DNA of 64,000 nucleotides from Gordionus sp. m RMFG-2023 (taxonomy: Eukaryota > Nematomorpha > Gordioida > Chordodea > Parachordodidae). Position 1 is the first letter of the stretch, and every line of letters begins with the position of its first letter. Shown one piece after another: positions 47,101-58,294 of the stretch. Position numbers and translations under genes: made by a program. The notes below the pieces were generated by a model. That model ran no database searches. It was not told where the DNA came from and saw only the letters and a program-made list of their open reading frames with translations. The stretch spans positions 11,107,882-11,171,881 of the forward strand of contig NC_088778.1 in assembly GCF_954871325.1 (NCBI RefSeq), in the 5' to 3' direction.

Positions 47101-50100
47101 ATTATAAAAAAATTTTACAGAGATATATGATATAACAAAGGATTAAAATACTTGTTTAGGGCATAATCCTGAAAATAATCTTGATCCTTTAATTAAATAA
47201 TCTGTTAATTTAGCTTCTTGAATAGGAGAAAATACTGATCTGTGAAGATATAGCTCTTGAAAATCTTCATTCCTTTTGAACAATTTATTATACCTCTTAA
47301 TGCTTAGTTTCTTAAATATATACTATTTAAATATATAAATATACCTCCCATAACTTAAATTCGTATTCATGGTTATAACTGTCAAAGGTATCTTATCTTT
47401 CAGCATTTGAAGAATACTCGCCTTTTGATTATCATTATTTTCTTTGTTAGTTTTTCTAATATATGTTTAAACCATTTTACAAAATCAGAACCAATATTTT
47501 AATGAATGTATGTAAAAGGAAAAGACGCACCCCGCTAATACCTTCCCCAGGTCCACAGGATCATTTAAAAATTAAATTTAGAATATTAAATTAACATAAT
47601 GATTGTCAATATTTTTATATATGATAAAATGGAGATTTTTTTATCATTTAGAATTTATATTAAGTCTGAACAACTTTTATAAAAAAAGTTATTCGTGAAA
47701 TTGTAAAATTTAAAAAAGTTACTTTGGGTATGTTGAAACTTAAATTTGCATTTAAAATTTTTCATGAGCAATTTTGTCCGAAACAATTTTGGACCTACTT
47801 AAGCACCTTATTATAATACATATTTGGCTTAAATTTCAAATCTTAATATTTATTAATTTTTAAATTATTTGAGAAGGAAATACCTACCCCGGGAACACAC
47901 TATCCCCGGTCTCCCCTAGGCATAATAAAAATATGGTAATCAGAATCTAAGAAGACCTTATACAGAATATTCAAATTTTAAAAAGCCATTATTTGTTTTT
48001 TAAGGGGTTACACATCAATTCTTCAGCGCTGAGACAATTCGGCTCAGAGTCAATTCAGCGCAGCGTCAATTCGGCGCGTATCTATTACAGTAACAATTTA
48101 TTATAAAAAAAGGATGATTAAATAAAAGTCATTGAATGTTGGTCCTATTAATTATTTCTTCATATTTTTTTTTGGCAAAAATCTCAATTTTATTTACTAA
48201 TTGATAATTGTGTAATATCAATAAAAAAATTTAATAATATCAAAAAAATTAACAAATCAATATTTATACGATTTTTTTGGTGAACCAATTTACCATGTTA
48301 AAAGGTATGTTGACTAGTGTTGTTAAATGGCTCGATTAAGATTTTAACTAATATTATGTACACCTGGAGATTTTGCTTATAGATGTAAGAAAGGTTTGGA
48401 TTTCTATCTCGAATTTACAAATTATTTTGACTAAACAGCAGTTTTTAAAAATAGACCCAATGTTTAACAACACTAATGTTGATTTAAATCAAGACTGACT
48501 GATATAGATTTTTTAAAAATATATATTATGTTTGGGCCAATTTTTTCTATTATAAAATAATCAAAAACGATTAACACACAATCTTAATATTTATAAAATG
48601 CTTATAGAAAATATAATATACTATATTCATAAAACATGCTAAAAATATGTTTAAAAATAACATTTAAAAAAGAATCGATAACATTTAAAATTGTTTAATA
48701 TGCAATCCTTCTTAAATAATCAGTAACCAGGCGATTTACATAATCAGATACAATAAATATAATATTTTCAGCTGTATCCCTATACACCTTTCTTGTTCTC
48801 GAAGGTTGCGTACCAGAAATATATTGTTTTTTTAATTTTAATTTTAATTTATATTTATAATTTTAATACCCATAATATAAATAAATAAAAAAATTGTGAG
48901 TTAATTCGTTTTTGATTATTTAATAATAGGAAAAATTGGCCTCAACATAACATATATTTTTTTAAATGATTAATAGAATTATTTTAAGGATTTTTAATAA
49001 ATCTAAAAAATGAGTCAGTGTTAATTTGAATTTTTCTGGATCAACATTATTGTTAAATTTTAAAAACGGCCGGTTAGCCAAAATAATATGTAAGATTACT
49101 TTTCTGGATCTATGCGCAAAATATCCAAGTTTACATAATATTGGTCAAAATCTTAATTAAACCGTTTAACAACACTAATCAACAAACCTTATAATATGGT
49201 AAATTAGTCCATCAAAAAAATCGGTATAAATTTTGGTTTGTTAATTTATTTTTGATATTATAAAATTTTTTATTGATATACACATTTAGTAAATAAAATT
49301 GAGATTTTTATAAAAAAAAATATGAAGAAATAATTAATAGGACCAACATTCAAAATGACTTTTATTTAATCATTCTTTTTTTTATTTATAATAAATTACG
49401 ACTTTATTAAATACGCACCAAATTGACACTGCGCTGAATTTTATGCGCCGAATTGACGTGTAAGGACATGCAGTTCTAAATTTTGAATCTAATTCTATTT
49501 ATATCTTATTTTTACAATTTATTATAAATATTTAGAGAAGAAAGGGTTCAACATAATTTTTTTTAAAAAATCTTGAGTATATTTAAGAAATTGCATATCT
49601 AATTTTTATATTTTCCGGTCAGTAACTTTATATATCTTGAAAAATTAGAAAATAATATTGTTTACTTTTACCTATTTTTACAATTGCTCCATTACATTTT
49701 CGAGTGCCCCTTATAATATTATTTTGCTACCTTATTCATGATCATATAGTATTATATATTAAATAATAATTGAAACTGAAATATTAACCTTAACAAAACT
49801 AAAGTCTTAAAAATTTTCGAGCTTAGGGCGACCAAAACTTTTTATGACTGACCCAATATTTTTGTTAATTTTTAGGCCCTAAATTTTAGTTAAACTAATT
49901 CTTTTATCCTAATTCCAGAAAAATTTAAATTATCACTATATTTAAAAATAGAATTGAAAATATGATTATATTATATTTTAAGCCAGCTTCAAATTTTTTA
50001 ACGTAATACTCGAACCCGACTTCTAAAAGGATCTGGCCTTGACTTGCAAGGCTTTGATTAAACTAATCTATAATATCTCATTTAATAAATTAAGGCATCT

Positions 50101-51043
50101 GCCTTGGCCTCAATTTAAACGATGATTTAGCATTTGGAGGAAGTCTCATGGTTAAGAAAGAATATAGGAGAAGAGGGGTAGCTAAACTTTTATGCAACGA
50201 AAGATTCAAACATGTTCAAAATAGATTGTTCGGCATCAATTCCATCGAAAGCAGAATCGAGACTAATATAAAGTCAGGAATGAGTTACCCAACTTTCAAA
50301 GGTTTGTAATTAATTTTATGATTGATTATTAATTAAATTCTAGTTATTTTAAAGCTCAGATATTGATAGGTGAAGTGAATATCGCAGCACTTAAAAAAAC
50401 CTTAAACTTAATTAATAATGAGAAACAAAAGAAGAAAGATAATATTATCCACTATATTCCATTTCTTCCACATCAAATTAATGAACAATTGTTACAACAA
50501 ATAATTTCCTATGACGAGCGCATTCATGGTATTAATAGAGACATATTTCTAAGATCTTTATTCGAGAAGGATGAAAATATTGCCCAAAATAATTCAAACG
50601 AACTCGATAAACAAGATATTATAGGTATGCTAGCGTTTAGATTTAATAATAATATAACCCCACCGATCACTGTAGGGAATATATTATCGCACTTAGAATC
50701 AAACACAATAGATATTTTAGGTTATGGTTTAATATATAAAAAATATATAGGATGGACCATAGCTCCTTTATACGCTGAAAATGAAATGATCGCATTACAG
50801 ATATGGTTAAGATTGCTATCTATATTCTCCTGTATTATTAATGTCGATATAATTGTTCCGGAGGATAAAATCAAATCACAACTCTATATCGTGATGCAAA
50901 ATATGGGATTAAAAAATGTAGCAATTATTTACAGAATGTACCATTCTAACAAGTTAGAGCCGGGGGTTGGTGTTAATTTAGATCCCAATTTTTTGATTCA
51001 GAGTGTTTACGGTATGACTAGTAGCAGTGCATTTTTAGTCTAA
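44141..51043 (+). CDS. GNAT N-acetyltransferase with YitH/HolE-type C-terminal domain
   Basis: Three exons, 44141-44327, 50095-50301 and 50355-51043, join at GT-AG sites in compatible phase to give 360 residues. Exon 1 supplies the GNAT start (VTVRHFREIDLGNIPKWI, EGWGTS, FIAELPSQEIIG). Exon 2 supplies ICLGLNLNDDLAFGG and VKKEYRRRGVAKLL, where RRRGVA (residues 87-92) is the acetyl-CoA-binding R-x-x-G-x-A loop. Exon 3 holds the Acetyltransf_18-like domain: YDERIHGINRDIFLRSLF (from 184), APLYAENE (268-275), YRMY (324-327) and the closing YGMTSS (350-355). The substrate is unknown; a cytosolic small-molecule acetyltransferase is inferred. Two Met codons (44141, 44147) could start it. The first intron is 5,767 bases and full of mobile DNA, the second only 53. 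An ATTAAA polyadenylation-like signal lies near 51067. Confidence 0.85.
45401..47916 (-). mobile_element. Pogo-like transposon with TA target, 2.5 kb
   Basis: The ends are GGGGAGACCGGGG (45401-45413) and its exact reverse complement (47904-47916), each flanked by TA, the pogo/Tc1-mariner target. Inside the ends lie repeats of ccccg/atatacc-like words (for example gcaccccgctaatacc near 47530). The transposase on the minus strand lacks its catalytic core (see next entry), so this copy would depend on a relative for movement. A related short element lies at 51476-51920. Confidence 0.92.
45660..47460 (-). pseudogene. Pogo-like transposase, core deleted, with PHD-type finger
   Basis: Reading downward: an HTH start (KTNKENNDNQKASILQMLKD, about 47350-47460) and a second exon 47310-47152 (YLHRSVFSPIQEAKLTDYL). 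It splices in frame to 46494 (VRVLAYQMAKRYSLQVPKSW, then GEVWFGAFIKRNPTISLRTP). After EAASIA the frame passes straight to LDRTVFGPLKKYYNRALDAW, so the DDE catalytic domain (roughly 190 residues) is missing in frame. A frame change at an ataata tract near 46085 precedes EIISPHPTIFKKTTRN and ILTSSPYRK. A stop then precedes CLVCHKNY...DWFQCRNCHLWAHGSC...C (45660-45830), a PHD-like finger seen in related transposases. The first splice junction did not join cleanly. Confidence 0.8.
48315..48475. mobile_element. TAGTGTTG-family hAT MITE in the left arm
   Basis: Begins TAGTGTTGTTAAATGGCTCG and ends tttaacaacacta. The flanking octamers are atgttgac and atgttgat. Same family as 58295-58517 and 63136-63358. 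Confidence 0.85.
49048..49177. mobile_element. TAGTGTTG-family hAT MITE in the right arm
   Basis: Mirror-image counterpart of 48315-48475: ends cgtttaacaacacta at 49177, and a shortened tattgttaaa at the other end. The flanking octamers atcaacat and atcaacaa are the reverse complement of those in the left arm. Confidence 0.8.
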
Positions 51044-51475
51044 ATTGCATATTTAATTAAAGTTTTATTAAATTTTTCAAAAATATATATAATGATTAGT
51101 GACAATATGCAAAATTTTAATAATTATTTGTTATTGTATAAATATTAAAAAGATAATACGTGTAATTGCAACATTCAAATTCTATAAAATTTATTCATAA
51201 TGTAGAAAATATTAATAATGAATTTTATAAAAACTAAACGAATTCAAATATATAAATGGATGAAAAATAGTTAGAAAGCTATATTCAAATTTAATTAAAA
51301 GGTAGAATATCATTCAAGTTGTAGCAATTAAATAATATTAGCAAGAGATGTCCGGACCGGATCTGCAATTTTATGCTAGCTGGTATCGGTCTTGATTTTT
51401 CTTGGCCAAATTTTATAAAAAAAATTTGTTGGTTTGGAAAGGACATGTGAGTGAATATCATTTCATTAATAGAGT

Positions 51476-51920
51476 CGGGGAGGCCGGGATAGTGTTATCC
51501 CGTGGAAGGCAATTTTTTCCAATAATTTTAAAACTAATAAGCTTTGATATTTAAATTTGTTTAGGAAATACACTAATAATTTTTACTAATAAATTTTTTT
51601 GTGACTAAATATCAATTCTAAATGATAAAGGAAATTTTATCATGTATATAAATATTAACTATATTTATTGTCCAAACATTATAGAATGATACATTTCCTA
51701 TAAATTCAAATTTTTAAATTTAAGAAAACGCAGAACAGAAGCCACAAGTTAACCCCGGGTTATTTTCATAATTCTTAAATTTTTATTTTTTTAAATTAAA
51801 ATACTAAAAGACTTTTTACTTTGTAAAGAAAAAAACTACGTTTAAACATTTTAGAAAATTTACTTCATATATATTTTATAGCGCTTTCAATTTTATGGAA
51901 AATATAACCTCGGTCTTCTC
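51476..51920. mobile_element. Pogo-family MITE, about 445 bp
   Basis: The left side reads cggggaggccgggatagtgt and the right side (inverted) GAGAAGACCGAGGTT, both diverged forms of the ends of the transposon at 45401-47916 (gggagaccggggatagtgtg). TA lies beside each end. No coding capacity. It sits 430 bases downstream of the acetyltransferase stop codon. Confidence 0.7.
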
Positions 51921-52690
51921 TAACTCATAAACATTGGCCTGATACGCTATGATAAGGCTAATTTAATCAAGTATTTCTTTAATTACAGATAAATATTTTC
52001 GAATGACATAATAATATTTTAGGCTGATACTAGTACTAAAAGCAGGAGTGTATTGCGGGGGGGGGGGTGGCTAAGTCATATCTCCGTAAATTTTATTTTT
52101 ATTTTTAGTTCTCTATCCAAAATTTGAGGAGGAGCTTAGATCGCCGCCAAAAAATTTTAGTATTTTACAAAAGTGTTAAATTTGAATCTCTTTTTTCTTT
52201 ATGGTTATAAAAATCGAAATTTTTATCGTCAAAAATATAATTGTTTTTTCTTTTTTATATTTTTTAATAGCCAGGCGGCATATCTATTAGATAGAAGATA
52301 TAAAAGCAAAAGTTTTATTTTCCCATATATTCATATTTTTTATTTTTCCATTTTTTTATATTTTATTATCAACTAAAATAAAAATGTTGACTCTCAATTT
52401 AACAATTTTTTTATGGATATATTAGAAAATTAAGATAAAAAATATTTTTTTGAAAATATTTAAACCAAAATAAAGACTAATAAAAATTGTATTGGTTGGA
52501 AAAGAAATTGCAATAACAATAGACAGTGATGACTGGTTTAAATTTTTTTACTTTATTTCAATAGTGCCAACTCTACAGTAGCTGTGGGGCTTTCGAATTA
52601 ATACTCATTAATATCTTAAACATCAAATATTCTTTTACAACCCCCATAGAAATTTTTTGTCTCTGCTTTATTTACCTAAAGAGGTAGGGT
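51921..52690. other. Gene-free stretch with a G run
   Basis: The phrase gagtgtattgc followed by eleven or so G residues at about 52058-52068 recalls the element ends at 7137 and 13118. No coding region with recognisable homology; a 67-codon frame at 52173-52376 is low-complexity. Confidence 0.3.
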
Positions 52691-53290
52691 TACCACCAGC
52701 AAATAGTGGTGATAAATGCTTCCATTTTTGGCAGGTTCTGAGAAGACTCTAATGGCTAAACAAAATTTTTGAATTATACTTGATGGAAGTTTAAACTAAG
52801 AAGGATATTCCAATCTTAAAAATAAAAACTCGTGTCCCAAGGCTTAGCGAATTTTTACTATTGTTAGGATTGAGCCGATTTAACAACTTGGCAAGAAATA
52901 GTGCAATATTAAACAAATCTTATTAAAGTTTAAATAGGATTTTGAAATTTGTAGGTAGGTTGTTATTTAGGATTTAACAACTTACTTTGAAAGAAACAAT
53001 ATTTGGGATATTTCCTAATTCTTCTGTGTCCTTTTGTCAATAAACTATTTTTTATTGAGTGACTGATATTTTAAAAATTTACATCATTATGTATTACTAA
53101 TGAAAAGTTTAAAAACTCCTAAACTGTGTGGCTAATTTATCCTGCAGTATAGCTGAGTGTGAAAGGGGCTTCCATCTTATGTCGAGCCAATTTAAGAGTA
53201 AATAATTTTCGTAAAGCAATCATCGTTGGGCGAATGATATCTTTTCAAAATAAATACAACAAAGAAATAAAATATTTATGAAAATTGTTT
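52690..53290 (+). pseudogene. hAT-like transposase relic (KIAA1586/ZNF862-like type)
   Basis: In the plus strand, ILQYS and CSIAECERGFHLMSSQFKSK (near 53140-53200) match the S.aeCERGFS.MN.i.t..R.. signature of this hAT subgroup. Earlier sequence is weakly transposase-like (WLNKIFELYLMEV near 52755). Many stops; only traces remain. Confidence 0.5.
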
Positions 53291-53395
53291 AAATTCAAAA
53301 ATTATAGCTCCCCACTACACCCGCTAATTTTTAAGCAATACACACTTGACTAAATGGATGTGAATCAAGTACTATATTTTTTTATTACCCTTGAG

Positions 53396-54729
53396 AAGGG
53401 TTGGGCATTCACGCGAATGTATATATTTCAAAAACTAAATAAAAATAGTTATTATGTTCCTCTACATGTCATTTAATAATTTTAGAAGGAAAGCATAAGA
53501 GTCTTTTTAACTCTGTCATATCTTTGTTTTAAAAATAGATGGATAGCATGTAGATAAGAAAAATTTGCACCACAAGTTTTTAGATGAAGCCGCAAGAAAA
53601 TGAGATAATGGAGCAAGCAAATATTCCATCTTCTTATTTTAAGGAACTTGATTATTAGTTTTTAAATAGCTATAAATATTAATAATGCTTCTAATAATAT
53701 AGTTAGAACTTAGAAGTATTTTATTAAAAAGATAGCAAATATTTTTAAATAATATATTTTATTATCTTCGGCTTCGATAGAAAGATTATTCAGTGTTCGC
53801 AAATTTAATTAATAGGCCAAATGGGTATAGATTAAATTATATTTTATTTGAAAAAACTTAAGATATTAATTGAGCCACATTTTAATAAATTAATTAAATA
53901 TAATATTCCTTTTTATAAAAAATTTTAAATGTGATTTATTTGAAATTTTTGTTTGTTTATTTTATTAAATATTCTGTTATAAATTTAATACAGTGTCCAA
54001 TATTCATTTTATTGTTCTATATAATTCATTTTATTAGGCAATATAATCATTTTTATTATGCATAATTATAATCAAATTATCATGATGCCCTGTAAAACGG
54101 TCATGCTAAATTTTCAATTATCACATAATTTATGTAATATGCTACGTAATATATATATTCTTTATAATGTTTGTATTACTGCAGATAAATTATGAAACAT
54201 TTTTAATTTCAAAAATTTATAACTAACAAAAATTAGAGGGAGAGTCCTTTCAAAAATAATACTACGCAAAAACTTACCCAAAAAATTAAAGAACTTACCA
54301 ACAAAATAAGACTTACAAAAATTAAGAAATAATTTTCTTCAACAAATATAAGGCTTAATACTAACAAATTAAAAGGTAAACGTTACAACTTTTTTATTCA
54401 ATATTATTTTGATAAACTTCCAAAAATCGTAAAAAAAAATATTTCAAAAATTTATAATGATAATTCTTAAACACAAAAATCATAATAATCAATAAAATCA
54501 TTTTTTTTTAAAAAACGATAAAAAAATAACATGTCAATCATATAAAAAAGAAATATTAATTTATATCAAAAATATCGTAAAAATTATGACAGATATGATT
54601 ATATTTACATATTTATAATTAGAAAATGATTAATAATAAAAATAAAAGTATTCTTCAAAGTATTTTTCATTTTTTTAAACATATTTGTATTTATATTCGA
54701 ATATATTATTTTTGATTTGCCCAACCCTG
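53396..54729. mobile_element. hAT element with AAGGGTTGGGC / CAGGGTTGGGC ends, 1.3 kb
   Basis: The left end AAGGGTTGGGCATT and right end (inverted CAGGGTTGGGCAAAT) are terminal inverted repeats of a form common in hAT families. The flanking octamers cccttgag and cctatgtg share five positions only. The interior at 53755-53880 encodes LSSASIERLFSVRKFN, the hAT dimerisation motif. It interrupts or adjoins the older relic at 52690-53290. Confidence 0.65.
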
Positions 54730-55549
54730 CCTATGTGCTATCGCTTATTTTGCTTGTTATTGTCTTAATAACGTTAGTGAGTCTTAAAAATTGAAAGCTA
54801 ATTTTTTTTGAAACTATTTTCACTTGTCTTCAATTATTTTTGTCATCAGGATCTTAAATTGTTTTCTTATTTTCCTAGCGCGCATTGAGTAAAATTTTAA
54901 AAATGCTATTTTTATATTTAAATATTATAGGGGGTGGGGGGGGGAGAAATCACCCGCCTCTTAAATTTTTGAAAAAATATAAAAATATAGGCTTCATGAA
55001 TTGTGAATTACAAAGTATCCTATTTCAAATAGGCTATATTCTATTTTAAATATTAGCAAAAAGTTAAAATTAATTTAAATATTTATTTCTTGTATATCTA
55101 CATTTCATCTTACAAAAATTTTAAATTTATTTTCTTACATATTTTTTACCCTACACTGATGGATATAAGAAAATTTTATCAACAAAATAACATTCGATTT
55201 AATTTACCTCTACTAATAATTATGATTAGAAATTTATAGATTGTATGAAATGTCAGATAGCCAAATAAATAGTGTTTGCAATTATTTCTGAAATTCTTGT
55301 GCTACAGGAAAAAAGAAACTGCAAAAAGCTTGCATGACAAGATGGAGTTTTTGACATCAAGTAGCATTTTTTGGATCTAGAAGAGTCTGTTTTGTATGCC
55401 CTTAGAGAAATATCAGAATCACCTGAAACAGATATTTCATCTGAAAAAGATACATTATTAGATTTTAATATGACTACCGATTTTTTCATTCGAATGTATT
55501 AATAAATTATTTATTACACAACAATTTTATGCAACATTTTTCATAAAAA
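54730..55549. other. No gene recognised
   Basis: A G run (54932-54948) followed by gaaatcacccgcctct marks another element end of the G-tract type. A 78-codon minus-strand frame at 55253-55489 (FSDEISVSGDSDISLRAYKT) has a less biased composition but no family I can name; it could be an exon or a relic. Confidence 0.3.
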
Positions 55550-55870
55550 TGGATTTGGCTGAAGTTATGAGAATCGTAAATATTATTATATTATAACTTA
55601 GAAAACCAAAAGATAATATCGACCAGTTTCTTGAGATTTATGTATTGTTGGGGTGAAAGCAAAATTTCATGCTTTTGAGATTCACGAGACTCTACTTTAC
55701 CGACAAACAAAGTTCCAATATTAGTGGGGACTAAATTGAGGATCATTATAAAATAACCGTTTTTATTCTACTTTTGGATTTAATTTTGACTCAAATCAAT
55801 GACCTATTTGTGATTTATCAAATGGCTCTATCCAATTTACAAATATTATCTCTCATAACACCCTCTGATC
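55550..55870 (+). pseudogene. hAT-like transposase relic (P52rIPK/ZMYM type)
   Basis: Plus-strand pieces in several frames read MDLAEVMRIVNIII, RLYFTDKQSSNISGD, IEDHYKITVFILLLDLILTQ and IQMALSNLQILSLITPSD-like text. This aligns in order with the better-preserved relative at 57479-57883 (MDLAENIYEQVDTIRMN ... EYYKISTFIPFLDTFLSQIK). Multiple stops and frame changes. Confidence 0.55.
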
Positions 55871-56327
55871 TAATGATTTAAATCTTGATATTGAAAATGT
55901 TAAATAAGTGATAAAGTTGAATTAAAATTTTATTTTATTTTACACCATTCGGCGAGATTATTTTTAGTTTATATTAACGTTTTATTTTATCGTTGTAATT
56001 TATGTTTGTTTCTTAACTTTAAAATCAATTTATTTTGACAATTGATATATTTTTTGATATTAAGTTAAATTCAATTTTAAACGAATATTTTCCTTTTATA
56101 TAATTGGTTATTTTATGATTTATTTAAAAGGAACATTTTTTAGGCTGTGTCCTAAATATCAAAAATTGCATAAAAATTAAATCGCGCAATTTACGCGAAT
56201 CTAGCGAGAAAAAAAATATTAGCCATTTTTAATGGAAAATTAAAATGTTGGCCTAAATGATTTTTTCGATTTTGTGTACGTGATTCTTAATTTTATCATT
56301 AAACTTTTGAAAATTGAGGGAATAAAA

Positions 56328-56611
56328 ATGGCGAACGAATTTCAATTGATGGAAAATTTAAGTCCTTATAGACATTTGTGGTGTAATAGTGATTCAGCTG
56401 CAAGTAAAGTCAAATGGGAAGAGATTATATAAATATTATTTTATATTTTAGGTTCAGGTGCTGCTATGATGAACAACAAGCACTTAAATTTGAAGATTTT
56501 TACTGGCTAAAAGAAAATGTGGAGGATATATGTAAGCACACTGAAGCAAGTTTCAGTTTGAAACAATATAAGGATGCTATTAATGTACAAATATCTCCAT
56601 ATGTATTATAA
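56328..56611 (+). other. Possible two-exon fragment, unidentified
   Basis: MANEFQLMENLSPYRHLWCN and SDSAASKVKWEEI (56329-56428) is followed by a stop and then, in another frame after a tatattttag acceptor-like site, CCYDEQQALKFEDFYWLKEN and further to 56611. The first part faintly recalls a MADF domain start. I cannot name the family, and it could equally be part of a decayed transposon. Confidence 0.25.
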
Positions 56612-56874
56612 TATGAAATTAGAACTATATAATAATCTATATTTATGAGCCAAACATCCAAGATATGTTAAATGTACAAATATCATCACAAGTTTTGTAA
56701 CATTGAATTAGAACTATATAATAATCTATATCTTAGAATTTAGAGCCAAACACACAAGATATGCTAAATGATATAGTCGATCAGATACAAATTTTTGAAT
56801 TTAAAATGAAAATTTCCCTTCATATTTATAATTTTGTATATTATTTTTATATTTATTATTTTGTAACAGGCGGG

Positions 56875-57000
56875 TAATCAATGGGGGGGGAAGGGGGAAA
56901 TTCCCCCCCCCCATCGCAAATTTGACTGTTTTCATAAATATCATCTTAAGCTAATAAAAATTTTACCCTCCACCCCCCCCCCCCCTCAATCAAAATTTAC
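56875..57000. other. Paired G and C homopolymer runs
   Basis: gggcgggtaatcaatgg leads into a G run, then aagggggaaattcccccccc and, about 60 bases on, another long C run. The first two can fold back on each other. It looks like two abutting ends of G-tract-ended elements. Confidence 0.4.
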
Positions 57001-57302
57001 AAATATTTGAATATCAATTTTTCAACATAAAACTTATTTTTTATAAATAAATTTTATTAAAATTTCCTTTCCTTGTGAGTACATTAACATTATTCAAAAA
57101 TATTTATAAAATGGAAAAATTTATTGAAATCAAATGGTAATTTATTTTATTATTATATATAATTATTTTATTAAATTCAAAATTATTAGTAAGTTAGAAT
57201 TAATAAGTATTTTTAATATTTATTATTAATAAATATCTCTAATTTTTTAAATATTTTATTTTTACTTCGCTTTTGTAGAACAGAAGAAATAGAAATACAA
57301 AA

Positions 57303-58200
57303 GTTAAATAAGGCTGGGCATGAAAAAAAGTAATGTGTCATCAGAAGCGATATCATTATTGAATTCAATTGATCAATCAGAGTTTATCATTGCTCCTAGT
57401 TGCATCAATAAATTATTTTCCTATAGCTCACTACTTTGTATAAATTTACAAAAACCAAATTTAGATTTGGTTTAGGTTATGGATTTGGCGGAAAATATAT
57501 ATGAACAGGTAGATACAATAAGAATGAATGTAGATGAATATTTTCATAATATTTATATAGACGTTAAATCGAATGCTTATGATATAACACTAATTAAACC
57601 TCGTCTAGCACCTGGGCAATTATTGAGAAGTAAAATAAATATTGGCACAACTGAAGAATATTATAAAATATCCACTTTCATCCCATTCTTAGATACTTTT
57701 TTATCGCAAATAAAAGTACGGTTTTTAGATAAAAAACAAGTCTTTAGCAATCTTCAAGTTTTAATACCCAAAAATCCATCTTCGTTTTCTAATGCCACTA
57801 TTGGTAAAATTAAATATTTAGCAAAATTTTATTCCTATGATATTGATACTGAAATAAATTTAATCAGTGAATTCGAATTGTGATAAATATTTACTACGTT
57901 TAGCTATTTTACCTGAGCATGCTATTGATGCGCTCAATCGGTGTAAAGAAACCTTGGCTCAAATTCCTAATATTTTGAAGTTGTTTTATATCCTACCATG
58001 TTTGCCTATTATAACATGTACGAATGAAAGGACTTTCCAGCTTAAGAAGGTTGTTGAAAACATATTTATGAAGTACTAATTCAGAATCTCGGCTAAATGT
58101 GTTAGCTCTGTTAAATATCCACAGAGATTTGGTTCCAAAGACAAACAAAATTCTTGATGAATTGGCAACATTCCCACGAAAATTAAAAATCGCATTATAA
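57303..58200 (+). pseudogene. hAT-like transposase relic (P52rIPK/ZMYM type), best preserved copy
   Basis: A 134-codon frame (57479-57883) reads MDLAENIYEQVDTIRMNVDE, then KPRLAPGQLLRSKINIGTTE and EYYKISTFIPFLDTFLSQIK. This is the segment PR...RQ...N...EEYYr.s.fiP.LD..l.ql..RF. Continuing in a second frame (57867-58079) are AILPEHAIDALNRCKETLAQ and LPCLPIITCTNERTFQLKKV, the dimerisation signature where ER-S-F became ER-T-F. A third frame then gives ISAKCVSSV-like text and a closing segment near 58140-58190. Two or three frame changes; no N-terminal zinc finger found. Confidence 0.75.
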
Positions 58201-58294
58201 TTATAGTATTTAATAAAAAAATTTGTATATTATTGTATTAGATAAGAAGTTTTAAAAAACTTGTTTTTTTAATTATTTTCTAGTTAATATTTTA

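Larger units (their letters stand above)
48008..49463. mobile_element. Fold-back palindrome with CAATTCGGCGC termini, 1.45 kb
   Basis: The arms (about 48008-48590 and 48860-49463) are inverted copies, sharing for example attgaatgttggtcctatta, attaatta and tcttcatatttttttt. Both outer ends repeat a short word: caattcagcgcagcgtcaat and caattcggcgcg at the left, gcgccgaattgacgtg and cactgcgctgaatt at the right. The extreme ends are TTACACATC and (inverted) TTACACGTC. Each arm carries a MITE at the mirror-image position. No transposase and no clear target duplication. Superfamily not recognised. Confidence 0.8.
44328..50094 (+). other. Large first intron of the acetyltransferase gene
   Basis: Bounded by CG|gtaaat at 44328 and aattaag|GC ending at 50094. 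It carries the pogo-like transposon on the opposite strand and the 1.45-kb palindrome with its MITEs. Outside these I see only AT-rich DNA (44400-45395, 49470-50090). Confidence 0.75.
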
